Shown here: positions 11,119 to 19,844 of the stretch, piece after piece
Layout: every line of letters starts with the position of its first letter
Numbering within the stretch: position 1 is the stretch's first letter
From: Ruegeria sp. EL01
GTDB taxonomy: Bacteria; Pseudomonadota; Alphaproteobacteria; Rhodobacterales; Rhodobacteraceae
NCBI RefSeq assembly: GCF_900313035.1
Contig: NZ_OMPS01000003.1
Coordinates: 241,501 to 305,500 of the forward strand
DNA: 64,000 bases
Direction: 5' to 3'
The notes under the pieces: model-generated
The model's input: only the letters and a program-made list of their open reading frames with translations
What the model was told of the DNA's origin: nothing
Databases searched by the model: none
Program-made: the position numbers and the translations under genes

Positions 11119-11337
11119 ATGGGTAAGCTCAAGATCACCAACAACATCAGACGTCTGCGGTTTGACGCCGACGAAATGACTCAGAAAGAGCTCGCCGAAA
11201 GAGTAGGTGTCACCCGACAAACAATTGTTGCCATTGAAAATGCGAAGTACTCACCAACGCTCGAGCTGGCGATCTTAATCGCCCGTGTATTCAATAAGCC
11301 CCTCGAAAAAGTCTTCGATATCCAGGACGCCAGTTAA
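11119..11337 (+). CDS. YozG-like XRE family transcriptional regulator
   Basis: 72 residues, almost entirely one helix-turn-helix: MTQKELAERVGVTRQTI then VAIENAKYSPTLELAILIAR and a short C-terminal tail FNKPLEKVFDI. That size and ending match the minimal XRE regulators typically co-transcribed with a small membrane protein, as here. It has no effector domain, so any signal must come from the partner or from protein level. Confidence 0.88.
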   Translation: MGKLKITNNIRRLRFDADEMTQKELAERVGVTRQTIVAIENAKYSPTLELAILIARVFNKPLEKVFDIQDAS

Positions 11338-11374
11338 GTCTTCGCGATTGCACCTTATTGTCCAAGGAACAGAT

Positions 11375-12013
11375 ATGCTCATCCATCCGCCGCGATTTTG
11401 GAACATGATGGCGCGTTCGTATGCGCGACGCCCCGTCCAAAACCAAGCTGCCTACGAATACAAGCTCGACTTTACTGCGAGACATCTTTCTCCTCAGGAT
11501 TGCCTCCTGGAAATTGGCTGCGGCACGGGAACGACGGCACTCATTCACGCCCCAAATGTCGCTCATATCGACGCCATCGATTACTCTTCAGAAATGATCT
11601 CAATCGCTCGGGAGAAAGCCAATCAGCAGGGTGTCGAGAACGTGAACTTCGAAGTAAGCGCGTTCGACAACTGGCCCATTCCCGCTAAGGATCAGCAGTA
11701 TGATGCAATATTGGCTATGTCGGTACTGCACCTAGTCCTTGATCTTGACGAAACATTGGATCGAATTCGAAATTCACTTAAAGAAGGTGGCCTGCTCTTC
11801 AGCTCGACGGTCTGCCTGGAGGGTATGGAAAAATACGCTATTCCAGCCCTTGGGGCCATCGGCCTATTGCCCAAGATCCGCGTTCTTACTCAAGAAGTCC
11901 TTGTCGAGCGAATGCAGGCGTTCGGGTTCAGTGTCGAACACAAATGGCGTCCGGAGAACGGTTCGACTGCATTTATTGTCGCGAAGAACGGCGGTTATTG
12001 CCGGTGGAATTGA
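11375..12013 (+). CDS. Class I SAM-dependent methyltransferase
   Basis: 212 residues from the ATG at 11375, chosen because CCAAGGAAC lies just upstream; the longer frame overlaps the XRE gene. Motif I is LLEIGCGTGTTAL, motif II HIDAIDYSSEMI, motif III DAILAMSVLHLVLDLDETL, the seven-strand Rossmann methyltransferase pattern. The substrate is not readable; small-molecule methylation is likely from the size. It lies 37 nt after the XRE gene and may be co-transcribed. Confidence 0.85.
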   Translation: MLIHPPRFWNMMARSYARRPVQNQAAYEYKLDFTARHLSPQDCLLEIGCGTGTTALIHAPNVAHIDAIDYSSEMISIAREKANQQGVENVNFEVSAFDNWPIPAKDQQYDAILAMSVLHLVLDLDETLDRIRNSLKEGGLLFSSTVCLEGMEKYAIPALGAIGLLPKIRVLTQEVLVERMQAFGFSVEHKWRPENGSTAFIVAKNGGYCRWN

Positions 12014-12181
12014 GTTGTGCAATGAGGACGGCGGCCGGGAATTCTGTAAGACGCCTGGACACCCCTGTCTGCGGAGCCGGGTTGGGACTGGCAAATTCCT
12101 GCCGTGGAATGGCTGGTCTCTTTTCAAGCCCTCAAAACCGCTGTAAAACATCGTGACCACTCAGATCGGCAATGAAGTTTC

Positions 12182-12742
12182 TTGCAAAACTGCAACAGCA
12201 ACACGAATACAATTTGGCCGCGCCTGACCGGCACCGCCCGCGCTGTGATTGCGATGGGGCTTATTGCTCTTGCCACTGCCTGTACTATTAATCCAAACGA
12301 CGCGGATCTCGATCCAGAACGTCAGTCAATGGCGCTGCAGGAGGTCTCGAGAAAGCAGGCTCGGGGGCAAAGAGTATGGTGCGTGCCCTACGCACGAAAC
12401 CTCAGCGGCATCGAAATTCGCGGCAATGCCAAGGACTGGTGGGGTAAGGCGCGTAGTGCTTTTGGTCGGGGCAACGAACCGGTCGTCGGTGCGGTAATGT
12501 CTTTTCGAGCAACCGGTGGTATGCCTTTGGGCCATGTGGCTGTCGTCTCCGATGTTGTCACCGACCGTGAAGTCATCGTGAATCATGCCAACTGGCATCG
12601 CAACAAGGTATCATTGAAAATGGGCGTCAGGGACGTATCCAAACACAATGATTGGACACTGGTTCGGGTCGAAAGCCATCCGGGACGGTATGGCAGCTTC
12701 TACCCGGTGAACGGGTTCATATATCCGAAAGTTGCCGAGTAA
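12182..12742 (+). CDS. CHAP-domain lipoprotein (putative peptidoglycan amidase)
   Basis: The frame opens with TTG at 12182; later in-frame starts are GTG 12245 and ATG 12254. Only the long form leaves a positively charged region before the hydrophobic stretch and lipobox LATAC, so it is kept, but the start is uncertain. The mature part has the CHAP catalytic pattern: Cys in RVWCVPYARNLSG and His in PLGHVAVVSDVV, followed by an Asn-containing NHANW. CHAP enzymes cleave peptidoglycan amide bonds or act as peptidases. An outer- or inner-membrane-anchored murein amidase is likely. Confidence 0.75.
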   Translation: MQNCNSNTNTIWPRLTGTARAVIAMGLIALATACTINPNDADLDPERQSMALQEVSRKQARGQRVWCVPYARNLSGIEIRGNAKDWWGKARSAFGRGNEPVVGAVMSFRATGGMPLGHVAVVSDVVTDREVIVNHANWHRNKVSLKMGVRDVSKHNDWTLVRVESHPGRYGSFYPVNGFIYPKVAE

Positions 12743-12842
12743 CCAAATTGCTTTTTGCATCCACCGCGAACCCATGGAATGCGCCGCAGGCGACCCTCAT
12801 CTCGGACATGAAGGGTTATACACGGATTGACTGCATAAGGAG

Positions 12843-13412
12843 TTACAAGTTCAGGCTCGTGTTCATCAACTCGGCGCATGCAAGTGGGGACCTATTTTTA
12901 GTATTGACCGACAGATCACAAGTCATCCCTTCGTGGACACGCTTGTATTGCCATCTGGATAGCCTGATGTTTCGGTCTCCGCGCCTTCGCTCCCGTTCCT
13001 CCAGGACCTCCAGCGAAGCAAAGACACCGACGATGTGACACTCGTACGGCTCTAATAGGGTCCGATACTCAGATACAGCTTTTGCTGAGCCGGTTGCCGT
13101 ATTTCCAAACAGCACCTCGTCAACGATCAGGTTGTTCCCGGCGCCTGCCATAGCGGCGACCGACCGGCGCATTCCGGACAGCGCGCGCTTTGCAATGGGT
13201 CCGGTACTCGCAAATGTGGTCACGTTCCCGTCCTCGATGCGCTGTTCAAAGTTCAACCCGTCTGGGTGGCCCTCAAGCCGCTCTGGCAGCATTGCGAGGA
13301 ATGTATCCATTTCAGTGTGTAAAAATGGTTGCGCAGCGATATTCTGAAGCGCCTTTGCAAGGGAGCTTTTTCCAACGCTCCCAACACCATTCAGAAGAAT
13401 TACTGTTGCCAC
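12843..13412 (-). CDS. Chloramphenicol phosphotransferase-like P-loop kinase
   Basis: 189 residues from a GTG at 13412. The N-terminal Walker A GVGSVGKSSL is followed by LHTEMDTFLAMLP, the pattern of the CPT/AAA_33 small-molecule kinases, and by an arginine-rich lid ERERRRGDRNIRLSRWQ. Members phosphorylate chloramphenicol or other hydroxylated compounds with ATP; the actual substrate here is unknown. It lies 36 nt downstream of a TetR gene on the same strand, so a drug- or metabolite-induced two-gene operon is plausible. Confidence 0.75.
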   Translation of the reverse strand: MATVILLNGVGSVGKSSLAKALQNIAAQPFLHTEMDTFLAMLPERLEGHPDGLNFEQRIEDGNVTTFASTGPIAKRALSGMRRSVAAMAGAGNNLIVDEVLFGNTATGSAKAVSEYRTLLEPYECHIVGVFASLEVLEERERRRGDRNIRLSRWQYKRVHEGMTCDLSVNTKNRSPLACAELMNTSLNL

Positions 13413-13448
13413 GGGTCTCGTGCCTGTCTGGTCGAATTCCGAACCGCA

Positions 13449-14174
13449 TTAATTGGTCGAAGGCGGCGGCGGAGGTTCCGTTGCCATCGTAACGTCTACG
13501 GCTTCTGGCCAACCGAAATCTGTCGTCCCATCTGGCAATCCCAGAATGCGGTCGATTGTTAAAAATTGCATGTCGATTGCGGCCTGCAATTTATGAGCGG
13601 CGTGGTCCGCTGCATCAGTTCCTCGTGCCTCAATCGCGCGCAACAGAGCGAGGTCTATGAAAGTGCTCAGGAACAAAATGAGCTCTGCGGCTGTATCAAC
13701 ATCCGCAACAATAAACGCGCCCTCATCACGGCCTTTCTGAATGATCTTGGTCAGAACGGGAATGGCACCGGTTCTGACTCTGCGCTTGAATTGTTCCAGC
13801 AGGACCAGATTCTTATCCTGGTTCATGACTCTGAAGAATTCGACCTGACCAGGGTAGTCATGTTCGCGTAGGTAGTTTGCCCGCAAGTGTGTAAAGCTGC
13901 GCAACAGATCAAGCGCAGAGGATGTCTCGTCAGAGGCGACAACGGCCATCTGCGAAAAGACACTCTCTGCCATTCCATCCAATACCCCAAACAACAATTC
14001 GTCCTTGGATTTGAAGTGATGATAAAATCCACCTTTCGAGACACCGGCCAGATCCAACACATCCTGTACGGTCGTGTCTTCGAACCCTTTGGAAAAGAAC
14101 AATATTTGAGCACATCCCAATAACTGAGCGCGACGTTCTTCGGGGCGCATGTTCTTCCGCTTCGTAGATTTCAT
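13449..14174 (-). CDS. TetR/AcrR family transcriptional regulator
   Basis: 241 residues with a strong AGAGGAAAA ribosome site before the ATG at 14174. The N-terminal helix-turn-helix is ILFFSKGFEDTTVQDVLDLAGVSKGGFYHHFKSKDELL in pattern (recognition helix SKGGFYHHF). The C-terminal ligand domain is long and ends in an unusual tail with five prolines. It heads an operon with the CPT-like kinase. A palindromic site just upstream is probably its operator. No clear divergent target gene exists on the other side, since 14210-14870 is non-coding. Confidence 0.88.
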   Translation of the reverse strand: MKSTKRKNMRPEERRAQLLGCAQILFFSKGFEDTTVQDVLDLAGVSKGGFYHHFKSKDELLFGVLDGMAESVFSQMAVVASDETSSALDLLRSFTHLRANYLREHDYPGQVEFFRVMNQDKNLVLLEQFKRRVRTGAIPVLTKIIQKGRDEGAFIVADVDTAAELILFLSTFIDLALLRAIEARGTDAADHAAHKLQAAIDMQFLTIDRILGLPDGTTDFGWPEAVDVTMATEPPPPPSTN

Positions 14175-14190
14175 TCATTTTCCTCTTGAA

Positions 14191-14209
14191 AACCGACCGG
14201 CGGTCTGCA
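14191..14209. promoter_or_regulatory. Putative TetR operator
   Basis: ACCGACCGGCGGT at 14192-14204 is a near-palindrome (ACCG / CGGT arms, one internal mismatch) of the kind bound by TetR dimers, 17-30 bp upstream of the tetR ATG. A second AGACC half-site follows near 14214. Confidence 0.5.
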
Positions 14210-14850
14210 AATACAGACCCATGGTTGGTTTATACTCCGACTCACTTCGCAGGGCAATGTAATTCACCTGCCAACCCGAATTAGACGATGCGCCAACGCA
14301 GCCCATTTCCGCGAGCCATGACGCTTCGCGGGCCCGGTTGAGTTGCGCGCACTACACAGGACTGAATGCCATGAATGCTCTTATCTGTGGATACATTCCA
14401 CCATCCGAGTTGCGTAGAACGTCGCGTTTGATGGGTATTCGCGAATTGCTCGGGATTCTGATCACCAATTGTCTGTACAAATGTGACGTTCAGCGAGCTT
14501 CAGCTCGAATCCGCTGGAATGAGTCGTTCGCAAGACAGCTTTCCACCAATTGATTCAAACTCTCTGGAGATAAACATGTTGGGTTGCACACGCGCTCTTT
14601 CTGCGGTTTATCGATCAGCTAATCGCATGAATGCAATCGCCATTATCTTACGGCCCGTGAACGGTCTGCTCTCAGTCGACGCATTGTGCCGCAACAAGCG
14701 GCCACGACGCGTTCTACTGCAGCGAGCTGTCGGCGCGTCTGTGTCTGCCCCTACGTTCAAGCTGCCCAACGTCATCTCTCCGATTCATATGCTCGAAGCC
14801 CACTCTGCGTATTGCGGCTGGATTGAAAGTCGAGTTTTTCTTTCCTCCGC
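14210..14850. other. Gene-poor stretch, probable remnant region
   Basis: No open frame here has family-like sequence, a ribosome site and reasonable composition at once. The best plus-strand frame (14483-14911, 142 codons) overlaps the LysR start and lacks recognisable motifs. A small hairpin CGAGC-ttca-GCTCG lies near 14488-14506. The stretch may be the eroded target of the flanking TetR or LysR regulators. Confidence 0.5.
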
Positions 14851-14867
14851 GTACAAAATATTTGTAC
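14851..14867. promoter_or_regulatory. Palindromic LysR-type operator upstream of lysR
   Basis: GTACAAA-ATA-TTTGTAC is a perfect 7-bp dyad with a 3-bp centre, ending 9 bp before the LysR start codon. Its position over the start suggests autorepression. A TGTACAAA half-site also lies at 14474-14481. Confidence 0.6.
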
Positions 14868-14876
14868 ACAAGAAAT

Positions 14877-15749
14877 ATGCGCACCCACTTTCGCCACCAC
14901 GATTTGCTTAGGCTCTTTGTAGAGATCGCTCGCCATCCGAGTTTCTCGGAGGCGGCTGAGGCAATGAACATGACTAAAGGCGCGACCAGCTATCAGATCA
15001 AAACCCTTGAGGCGGATTTGGGCATTGCCCTGTTCAGACGCACGACGCGTGGCGTCACACTCACCGGTGAAGGACTGAAGCCGCTGGCCGCCTGTCAGAC
15101 CCGATATGAGGAAATCGAAGCCGATCTTCGGGCGCTCCGGGGCATGTCATCCCAAACCCTGACGGTTGGGGTTTCGACCTATTTCGCCGCGCGATGGCTG
15201 TCACCGCGACTGATGTCGTTCATGCAGCGCTACCCGAACGTGCAGCTGCGCATCCAGCCGATGATACAGTTTTCAGACCGTGAAATGCATGACGTTGATC
15301 TGGCTATCAGATGGGGCAATGGGAATTGGGATGACGGCGCTGTTACGCCCTTCATGCCCATGCCAACCTATCCTGTAGGAAATTCAGAAGCCGCCCGTCA
15401 GGTGGATAGGTTGGGAATGAACAGGGCGATTTCGCGCTTCACATTGTTACGGGATCGCGATGATAGTAACGCTTGGTCAGCTTGGCTCAGCGCTGCAGGT
15501 TTGCCACAGCAAAGTCGACGAGACGTGTTGATTGTTCCGGATCCTAACGTCCGGGTGCAAGCAGTGATCGACGGTCAGGGGATTGCTTTGATGGATGATC
15601 TTCTCAAAGACGAATTGGACGACACCAAGCTGTTTCGCTTGTCTGAAGTTGAACTCTCTGACTATGGCTATTTCCTCGTCCGACCGCATCGAACACCAGC
15701 ATCAGAAACGGCGAGAGTTTTTTCTGACTGGATTCAAGACGAAGTCTGA
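14877..15749 (+). CDS. LysR family regulator (GcvA-like)
   Basis: 290 residues from the ATG at 14877; the 18 codons upstream read through the operator palindrome and are excluded. The N-terminal winged helix is HPSFSEAAEAMNMTKGATSYQIKTLEADLGIALFRRTTRGVTLT in pattern, with a GcvA-like substrate domain (SQTLTVGVSTYFAARWLSPRL, MHDVDLAIRWGNG). GcvA-type regulators respond to amino acids or beta-lactam-derived signals. The usual divergent target is missing: upstream is a gene-poor stretch and downstream an IS remnant, so the regulon must lie elsewhere. Confidence 0.88.
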   Translation: MRTHFRHHDLLRLFVEIARHPSFSEAAEAMNMTKGATSYQIKTLEADLGIALFRRTTRGVTLTGEGLKPLAACQTRYEEIEADLRALRGMSSQTLTVGVSTYFAARWLSPRLMSFMQRYPNVQLRIQPMIQFSDREMHDVDLAIRWGNGNWDDGAVTPFMPMPTYPVGNSEAARQVDRLGMNRAISRFTLLRDRDDSNAWSAWLSAAGLPQQSRRDVLIVPDPNVRVQAVIDGQGIALMDDLLKDELDDTKLFRLSEVELSDYGYFLVRPHRTPASETARVFSDWIQDEV

Positions 15750-15857
15750 GAAGGCGTTCACGCTGTGCCTGGAAGTAACAACCGTCTTGAGTTGCGTTAG
15801 GCTCAGAACCGATTGATTTCCATGGGGCGTCGTGATTCACCGCTGGAAAACAGAGCG

Positions 15858-16001
15858 GTGAAGTGTCTAATTTTTTGGTTGGCGGATGCGCAGATGGCAC
15901 GGCTTGAGCAGTTCTTCCCGAAGTCCCGCGGCAGGCCTCGCGGCGATGATCGACGTGTGCTGAGTGGGATTATCTTCATAAACCGCAATAGGTTGCGCTG
16001 A
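15858..16001 (+). pseudogene. IS5-family transposase, N-terminal remnant
   Basis: The stretch reads WLADAQMARLEQFFPKSRG, RPRGDDRRVLSG and IIFINRNRLR, the conserved N-terminus of IS5/IS427-group transposases, then stops where the usual W-R-D-A-P would follow. The first codons (GTG TCT AAT TTT TT) appear to have lost one base, so the original start is out of frame with the rest. Only about 45 of the expected residues remain. It marks an old insertion at the right edge of the accessory segment. Confidence 0.75.
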
Positions 16002-16246
16002 CTATGAAACAAGAACGAGTCCTGGCCAGACCCGCCGTCCGTGTCATGTGTTTCCAGGGTCTTTGGAAACGCCTAACCTACAGATGCTGCAATGCGGGTG
16101 TATGAAAACGGATCAAACAGATCAAACATTGACGTCATTTACGGCTACCCAATCCAAACCATCAACATGGCGCCATCTCGAAGAAGCCGACCCGCGGGGC
16201 GGACTCTGGCATTGAACGGAATCCCTTGTCGGTTATGCTAGTTTCA
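16002..16246. other. Intergenic, no gene seen
   Basis: Nothing coding was found. A tandem 9-mer GATCAAACA occurs twice at 16111-16128. Confidence 0.5.
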
Positions 16247-18625
16247 CTAAAGCGCTTCAATCTCACAGACATATGCGCGCAATGGAACTGATCCACTAAC
16301 TGGGTCCACCGCATCCTGACCGATCATCTGATTGAAGTTCGCTGTGTTTTCTCCCAGTACGTCATAGCCTGGTGCGTCAAGTTCAGGGCAAGCTTGCCAC
16401 CATCCGTGCTGACCACAGATCACCTTCGGATCAAGGCTTTTGTCCAGCCGTGCCCGCGCGCGGGCATGGCCCTTTGGTGTTATTATACGTACCCAATCTC
16501 CAGCGCTGATGTTTCGCGCTTCAGCCGCTTCTGGATGCATGTCGACCTGGGGCTCGGGTGCGCGACGGCGCAGGCTTGGCAATCCGCGATGCTGGCTCTC
16601 GCAATAGAGTGAATCTTTGGTGCAGGTCAGGATCAATGGGAACCTCGCCGCCAGTTTCGGCTGAGCGTTATGCCCCACCTGTGGTTCCTCATAGTCAGGT
16701 AATGGCGGATATCCGTGATCCATCAAGGTTTCGGAATAGAATTCTACTTTCCCCGAAGGTGTATTAAATCCGCGCGGCGCGTTGTCTTTGAGGGCTTGGT
16801 ACTTTTGGTAGGTCGTCTGCAACGGCACACGAATGCCCTCGGGTGCTGCGCGCAAGGCCTCTGGTGTTAATCCGCTGGGCGACAGCTGATGGCGGTAGGC
16901 AGCATCGACATCACCGTCCCAGAACAGATCTCCCAACCCAAGCTGGCAGGCCAGGTCAAAAACAATCTGGATATCCGGCCGTGCCTCGCCTCGTGCCTCG
17001 ACCAGTTGCTGGCGTAACTGAACAAGGGAACATGCGTCTTCGCTGACCTCAAATCCAATTTTCAACCCTTCGGACTCGAACGGGCTCGTCGTAGGCAGCA
17101 CGATATCAGCAAGCTCGGCACTGGGGTTCATGAACAGATCGATATGGACATTCAACTCAAGCGCTTTCAGCGCCTCGTAGCCACGCGCGCCGTCCGCATG
17201 GGCCAGTAGCAGGTTCGAGCCAAAGTTGATCATCGCCCGTACTTTGTAGGGTTTCTCGTCCAGAATGGCGTCGTAGACATCAGCCGAGGCGACAAAATCA
17301 TATTTTGCCGGGCCGAGCGGCCTTTTGGTCCGTCCCAAAGTCTTCTCCCGTTGCGCCGCCGACAGAAACTCATCCCCTTGGATATTGTTGGTCGGAACGG
17401 CGGGAAATTCTACGTTTCCCCCTTTGGTGTCGTAGTTGCCTGTCAGCGCGTACAGCAGCCCAATGGACCGGGCGCTCTGGGTCGCATTGGATTGCTGCTC
17501 AAGTCCTGACCAGGTCATGTAGGCAACAGGTCGCGATTGCCGCATCATCTTGGCTGTCCGCGTGATATCCGATGCGGCGACGCCTGTGATTTCCTCTACG
17601 GTATCGGGGGTATAGCGGGCACAGATTTGCGACCATATCTCAAAGACCGGGCGGCAGGTCACAGGCCCATCCAAAGTTGTTACTTCGAAGGAACCCGAGA
17701 GGGCATATCTGCCGGTATCGGCGCCGTGTTCGCAGATCACTGGTTCCTTGGTTGCTTCAGACCAGACCATGTAACTGTCAGATGATTTGCCAACCGATAA
17801 ATCAGAAGCGCGTAACAACCGTTTGGTATCATCTCGAACCAGCATCGGTGCATTTGACCAGCTGCGCAAAAACTCGTGATCGCACCAACGCTCTTGGATC
17901 ATGATATTCGACAGGCCCAACGCCAATGCTCCGTCGGTTCCCGGACGAACCTGCAACCAAGCGTCGGCCTGCCGCGCCAATCCTGCGTTGCGCGGGTCTA
18001 CAACGATCAATTGCGCACCACGCTTTTTGGCTGCACTGGTTGCCGTAGCATGGGCAATCCGCGAGACCGTTGGATTGTAACCCCAGAACAGGATGCAACC
18101 GGCATTTTCCAGATCCGGCATCACTCCGGCAGGTAAAGCCGACCCAAAGGAGTAAAGATTGGCTAAATACCGGCCCCAACCGCACAGTTCCATTGAGATT
18201 GATTGGTTCGGGCTGCCGAAAGCTCGCCGTAACCGTCTGACCCATTCTACGGAATCAGACATGGCAGAGGTCGACGGGGACGCAGTATTGAAGGCCACAG
18301 TCTCGGGGCCATGTTGACCGGACAGGCGCTTTAGGTTGTCAGAGATTGTGCACAATGCTTCGTCCCAACTGATCCGTTGCCACCCAGGATCAGCCGCGCC
18401 TTTTGGCTGTGTGCGCTTCATCGGGTATTCAAGCCTGTCCGGATGATAAACCAATTCAGGGGCAACCTTGCCCTTGATACAGAGCGCATGTCCTGTCGGA
18501 TGTGAAGGATCCGCCGACAACGATGTCAGCCGCCCATCTTCAACGGTCGCTATCGCACCGCACCGTGATACACAAAGCGCGCAAAAACTGGATATCTCTT
18601 CTGGGTCATGCGTAGGCTCAGACAT
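16247..18625 (-). CDS. Molybdopterin oxidoreductase, DMSO reductase family
   Basis: 792 residues from the ATG at 18625. The N-terminus has the 4Fe-4S ligand set CALCVSRCG with a fourth Cys in HALCIKGK. The body has ISMELCGWGRYLAN, where Cys is the likely molybdenum ligand, as in formate dehydrogenase and nitrate reductase types. SRIAHATATSAAKKRGAQ and the late NPSAELADIVLPTTSPFES are typical pterin-binding segments, and the C-terminal LYCESQHRGLPSLR belongs to the dinucleotide-binding domain. No Tat signal is visible, so it is probably cytoplasmic. No electron-transfer subunit or cofactor gene is adjacent; substrate unknown. Confidence 0.88.
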   Translation of the reverse strand: MSEPTHDPEEISSFCALCVSRCGAIATVEDGRLTSLSADPSHPTGHALCIKGKVAPELVYHPDRLEYPMKRTQPKGAADPGWQRISWDEALCTISDNLKRLSGQHGPETVAFNTASPSTSAMSDSVEWVRRLRRAFGSPNQSISMELCGWGRYLANLYSFGSALPAGVMPDLENAGCILFWGYNPTVSRIAHATATSAAKKRGAQLIVVDPRNAGLARQADAWLQVRPGTDGALALGLSNIMIQERWCDHEFLRSWSNAPMLVRDDTKRLLRASDLSVGKSSDSYMVWSEATKEPVICEHGADTGRYALSGSFEVTTLDGPVTCRPVFEIWSQICARYTPDTVEEITGVAASDITRTAKMMRQSRPVAYMTWSGLEQQSNATQSARSIGLLYALTGNYDTKGGNVEFPAVPTNNIQGDEFLSAAQREKTLGRTKRPLGPAKYDFVASADVYDAILDEKPYKVRAMINFGSNLLLAHADGARGYEALKALELNVHIDLFMNPSAELADIVLPTTSPFESEGLKIGFEVSEDACSLVQLRQQLVEARGEARPDIQIVFDLACQLGLGDLFWDGDVDAAYRHQLSPSGLTPEALRAAPEGIRVPLQTTYQKYQALKDNAPRGFNTPSGKVEFYSETLMDHGYPPLPDYEEPQVGHNAQPKLAARFPLILTCTKDSLYCESQHRGLPSLRRRAPEPQVDMHPEAAEARNISAGDWVRIITPKGHARARARLDKSLDPKVICGQHGWWQACPELDAPGYDVLGENTANFNQMIGQDAVDPVSGSVPLRAYVCEIEAL

Positions 18626-18659
18626 GAAAATTCGCTTTCGGCTGTTCGGTTCAGTCAAA

Positions 18660-18872
18660 TTATTGTGCGTTGACTGACGCTATCACAAAATGACGCCTTC
18701 TCCCTTTTTCCATCCAAGACAATTGAAATACAGCCGATAGAAACGTGATAGCTGCTGGTACAACATATACAAATGCAGCCATTGATTTGCGTGCAGCGAA
18801 AGCCGGCAAATCCTGCAGAGCAAACGCTTGCCGGGATTCAGGGAGTGTCAGCATCGAGCCCAACTTACTCAT
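18660..18872 (-). CDS. Possible small membrane protein
   Basis: A 70-codon frame from an ATG at 18872 with one membrane segment (FVYVVPAAITFLSAVFQL) followed by a basic stretch EKGRRRH. It lies in the gap between the LysR gene and the molybdopterin oxidoreductase on the same strand. There is no strong ribosome site and no family resemblance, so it could be chance. Confidence 0.25.
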   Translation of the reverse strand: MSKLGSMLTLPESRQAFALQDLPAFAARKSMAAFVYVVPAAITFLSAVFQLSWMEKGRRRHFVIASVNAQ

Positions 18873-18901
18873 TCGCTGAAACCTGCCCCAGAGCCGCTCT
18901 C

Positions 18902-19759
18902 TTAAGCCCTGGTTAGAAAGGCAGTCCGGATGGCTGTTTTCATGGCATCCTGCGGCCCAGCTTCCGGCGAGCCACTTGCCGCCATCACCAACTTCGAGGC
19001 GGGTGTGTTTCTGAAGCCAAGAGCTTCACCCACAACTGTCAGGTCCGGATGAAGCGAGGAACGGCCCAGCAGACCGACTGCCATCCCAGCCTCTACTGCG
19101 GCGATGACGCCAGAGACACTTTGGCTGGAATAGACCATGCGAAATGGTTTTCCTCGGTCCTCCAGTGATGCGATTGCTACATCGCGCCACCAACAGGCAT
19201 GATCGAACAAGGCAACTGGCAAGCTTTCATCACTTTGGAAATCCCGATGCGCCGATGATACCCAGCATGTTGGATCCTCAAATAGTAGTTCTTCATGTTT
19301 TTCCCGACTCTCCACTTCATAGACCGCAAGGTCCAGCAATCCCTTGTCGAGTGCATCGGGGTATCCTGTGCTCAACGCACAGGTCACATCCAGTTCGACC
19401 CGTGGATGGTGACGGGTGAATGTTGCGATAATCTGTGCCAGCTTTGCCCGACCGTGATCATCTGGAATGCCAACGCGCAGCTTGCCGGTCACGGCAGTTT
19501 GGGAAATGTCCCTCAGCGCTGTGTCGAGGCGAGCGGTCACGTCCTGTGCAACGGGCAACAGGTGGCGGCCGGTATCGCTCAGAACAACCCCGCGCCCATG
19601 CCGTTCAAAAACGGGTTGGCCGAGGATGGCTTCGAGACGTTTGATCTGGAGACTGGTAGCGGATTGGGATCTGTGGATACGCGCCGCGCCATCCGTGACG
19701 CTTCCTGCTTCGGCGACAGCGACAAAGGTCCGCAATAAATCACTGTCCAGATTTTCCAT
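18902..19759 (-). CDS. LysR family regulator divergent from permease
   Basis: 285 residues from the ATG at 19759 (MENLDSDLLRTFVAVAEAGS). The winged helix is GSVTDGAARIHRSQSATSLQIKRLEAILGQPVFERHGRG in pattern, followed by a substrate-binding domain starting GKLRVGIPDDHG. It is divergent from the ArsP/YraQ-type permease with a dyad between them, the standard LysR control geometry, so the permease is its likely target. Confidence 0.88.
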   Translation of the reverse strand: MENLDSDLLRTFVAVAEAGSVTDGAARIHRSQSATSLQIKRLEAILGQPVFERHGRGVVLSDTGRHLLPVAQDVTARLDTALRDISQTAVTGKLRVGIPDDHGRAKLAQIIATFTRHHPRVELDVTCALSTGYPDALDKGLLDLAVYEVESREKHEELLFEDPTCWVSSAHRDFQSDESLPVALFDHACWWRDVAIASLEDRGKPFRMVYSSQSVSGVIAAVEAGMAVGLLGRSSLHPDLTVVGEALGFRNTPASKLVMAASGSPEAGPQDAMKTAIRTAFLTRA

Positions 19760-19771
19760 TCGTTTCTCCAA

Positions 19772-19786
19772 TATCAGAAATTGATA
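19772..19786. promoter_or_regulatory. LysR-type box in divergent promoter
   Basis: TATCA-GAAAT-TGATA is a perfect 5-bp dyad of the LysR T-N11-A kind in the 85-bp gap between the divergent lysR and permease starts. A 9-bp direct repeat ATTCGTTTC (19758-19766, 19789-19797) flanks it. Confidence 0.55.
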
Positions 19787-19844
19787 CTATTCGTTTCACA
19801 CATGAATTGTATACCACTACTTATCAAGGTCAGAGGAGCATTCC

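Noticed and set aside
14483-14911. 142-codon frame upstream of the LysR gene
   Set aside because: It covers the LysR palindrome and start, has no motif and unusual composition.
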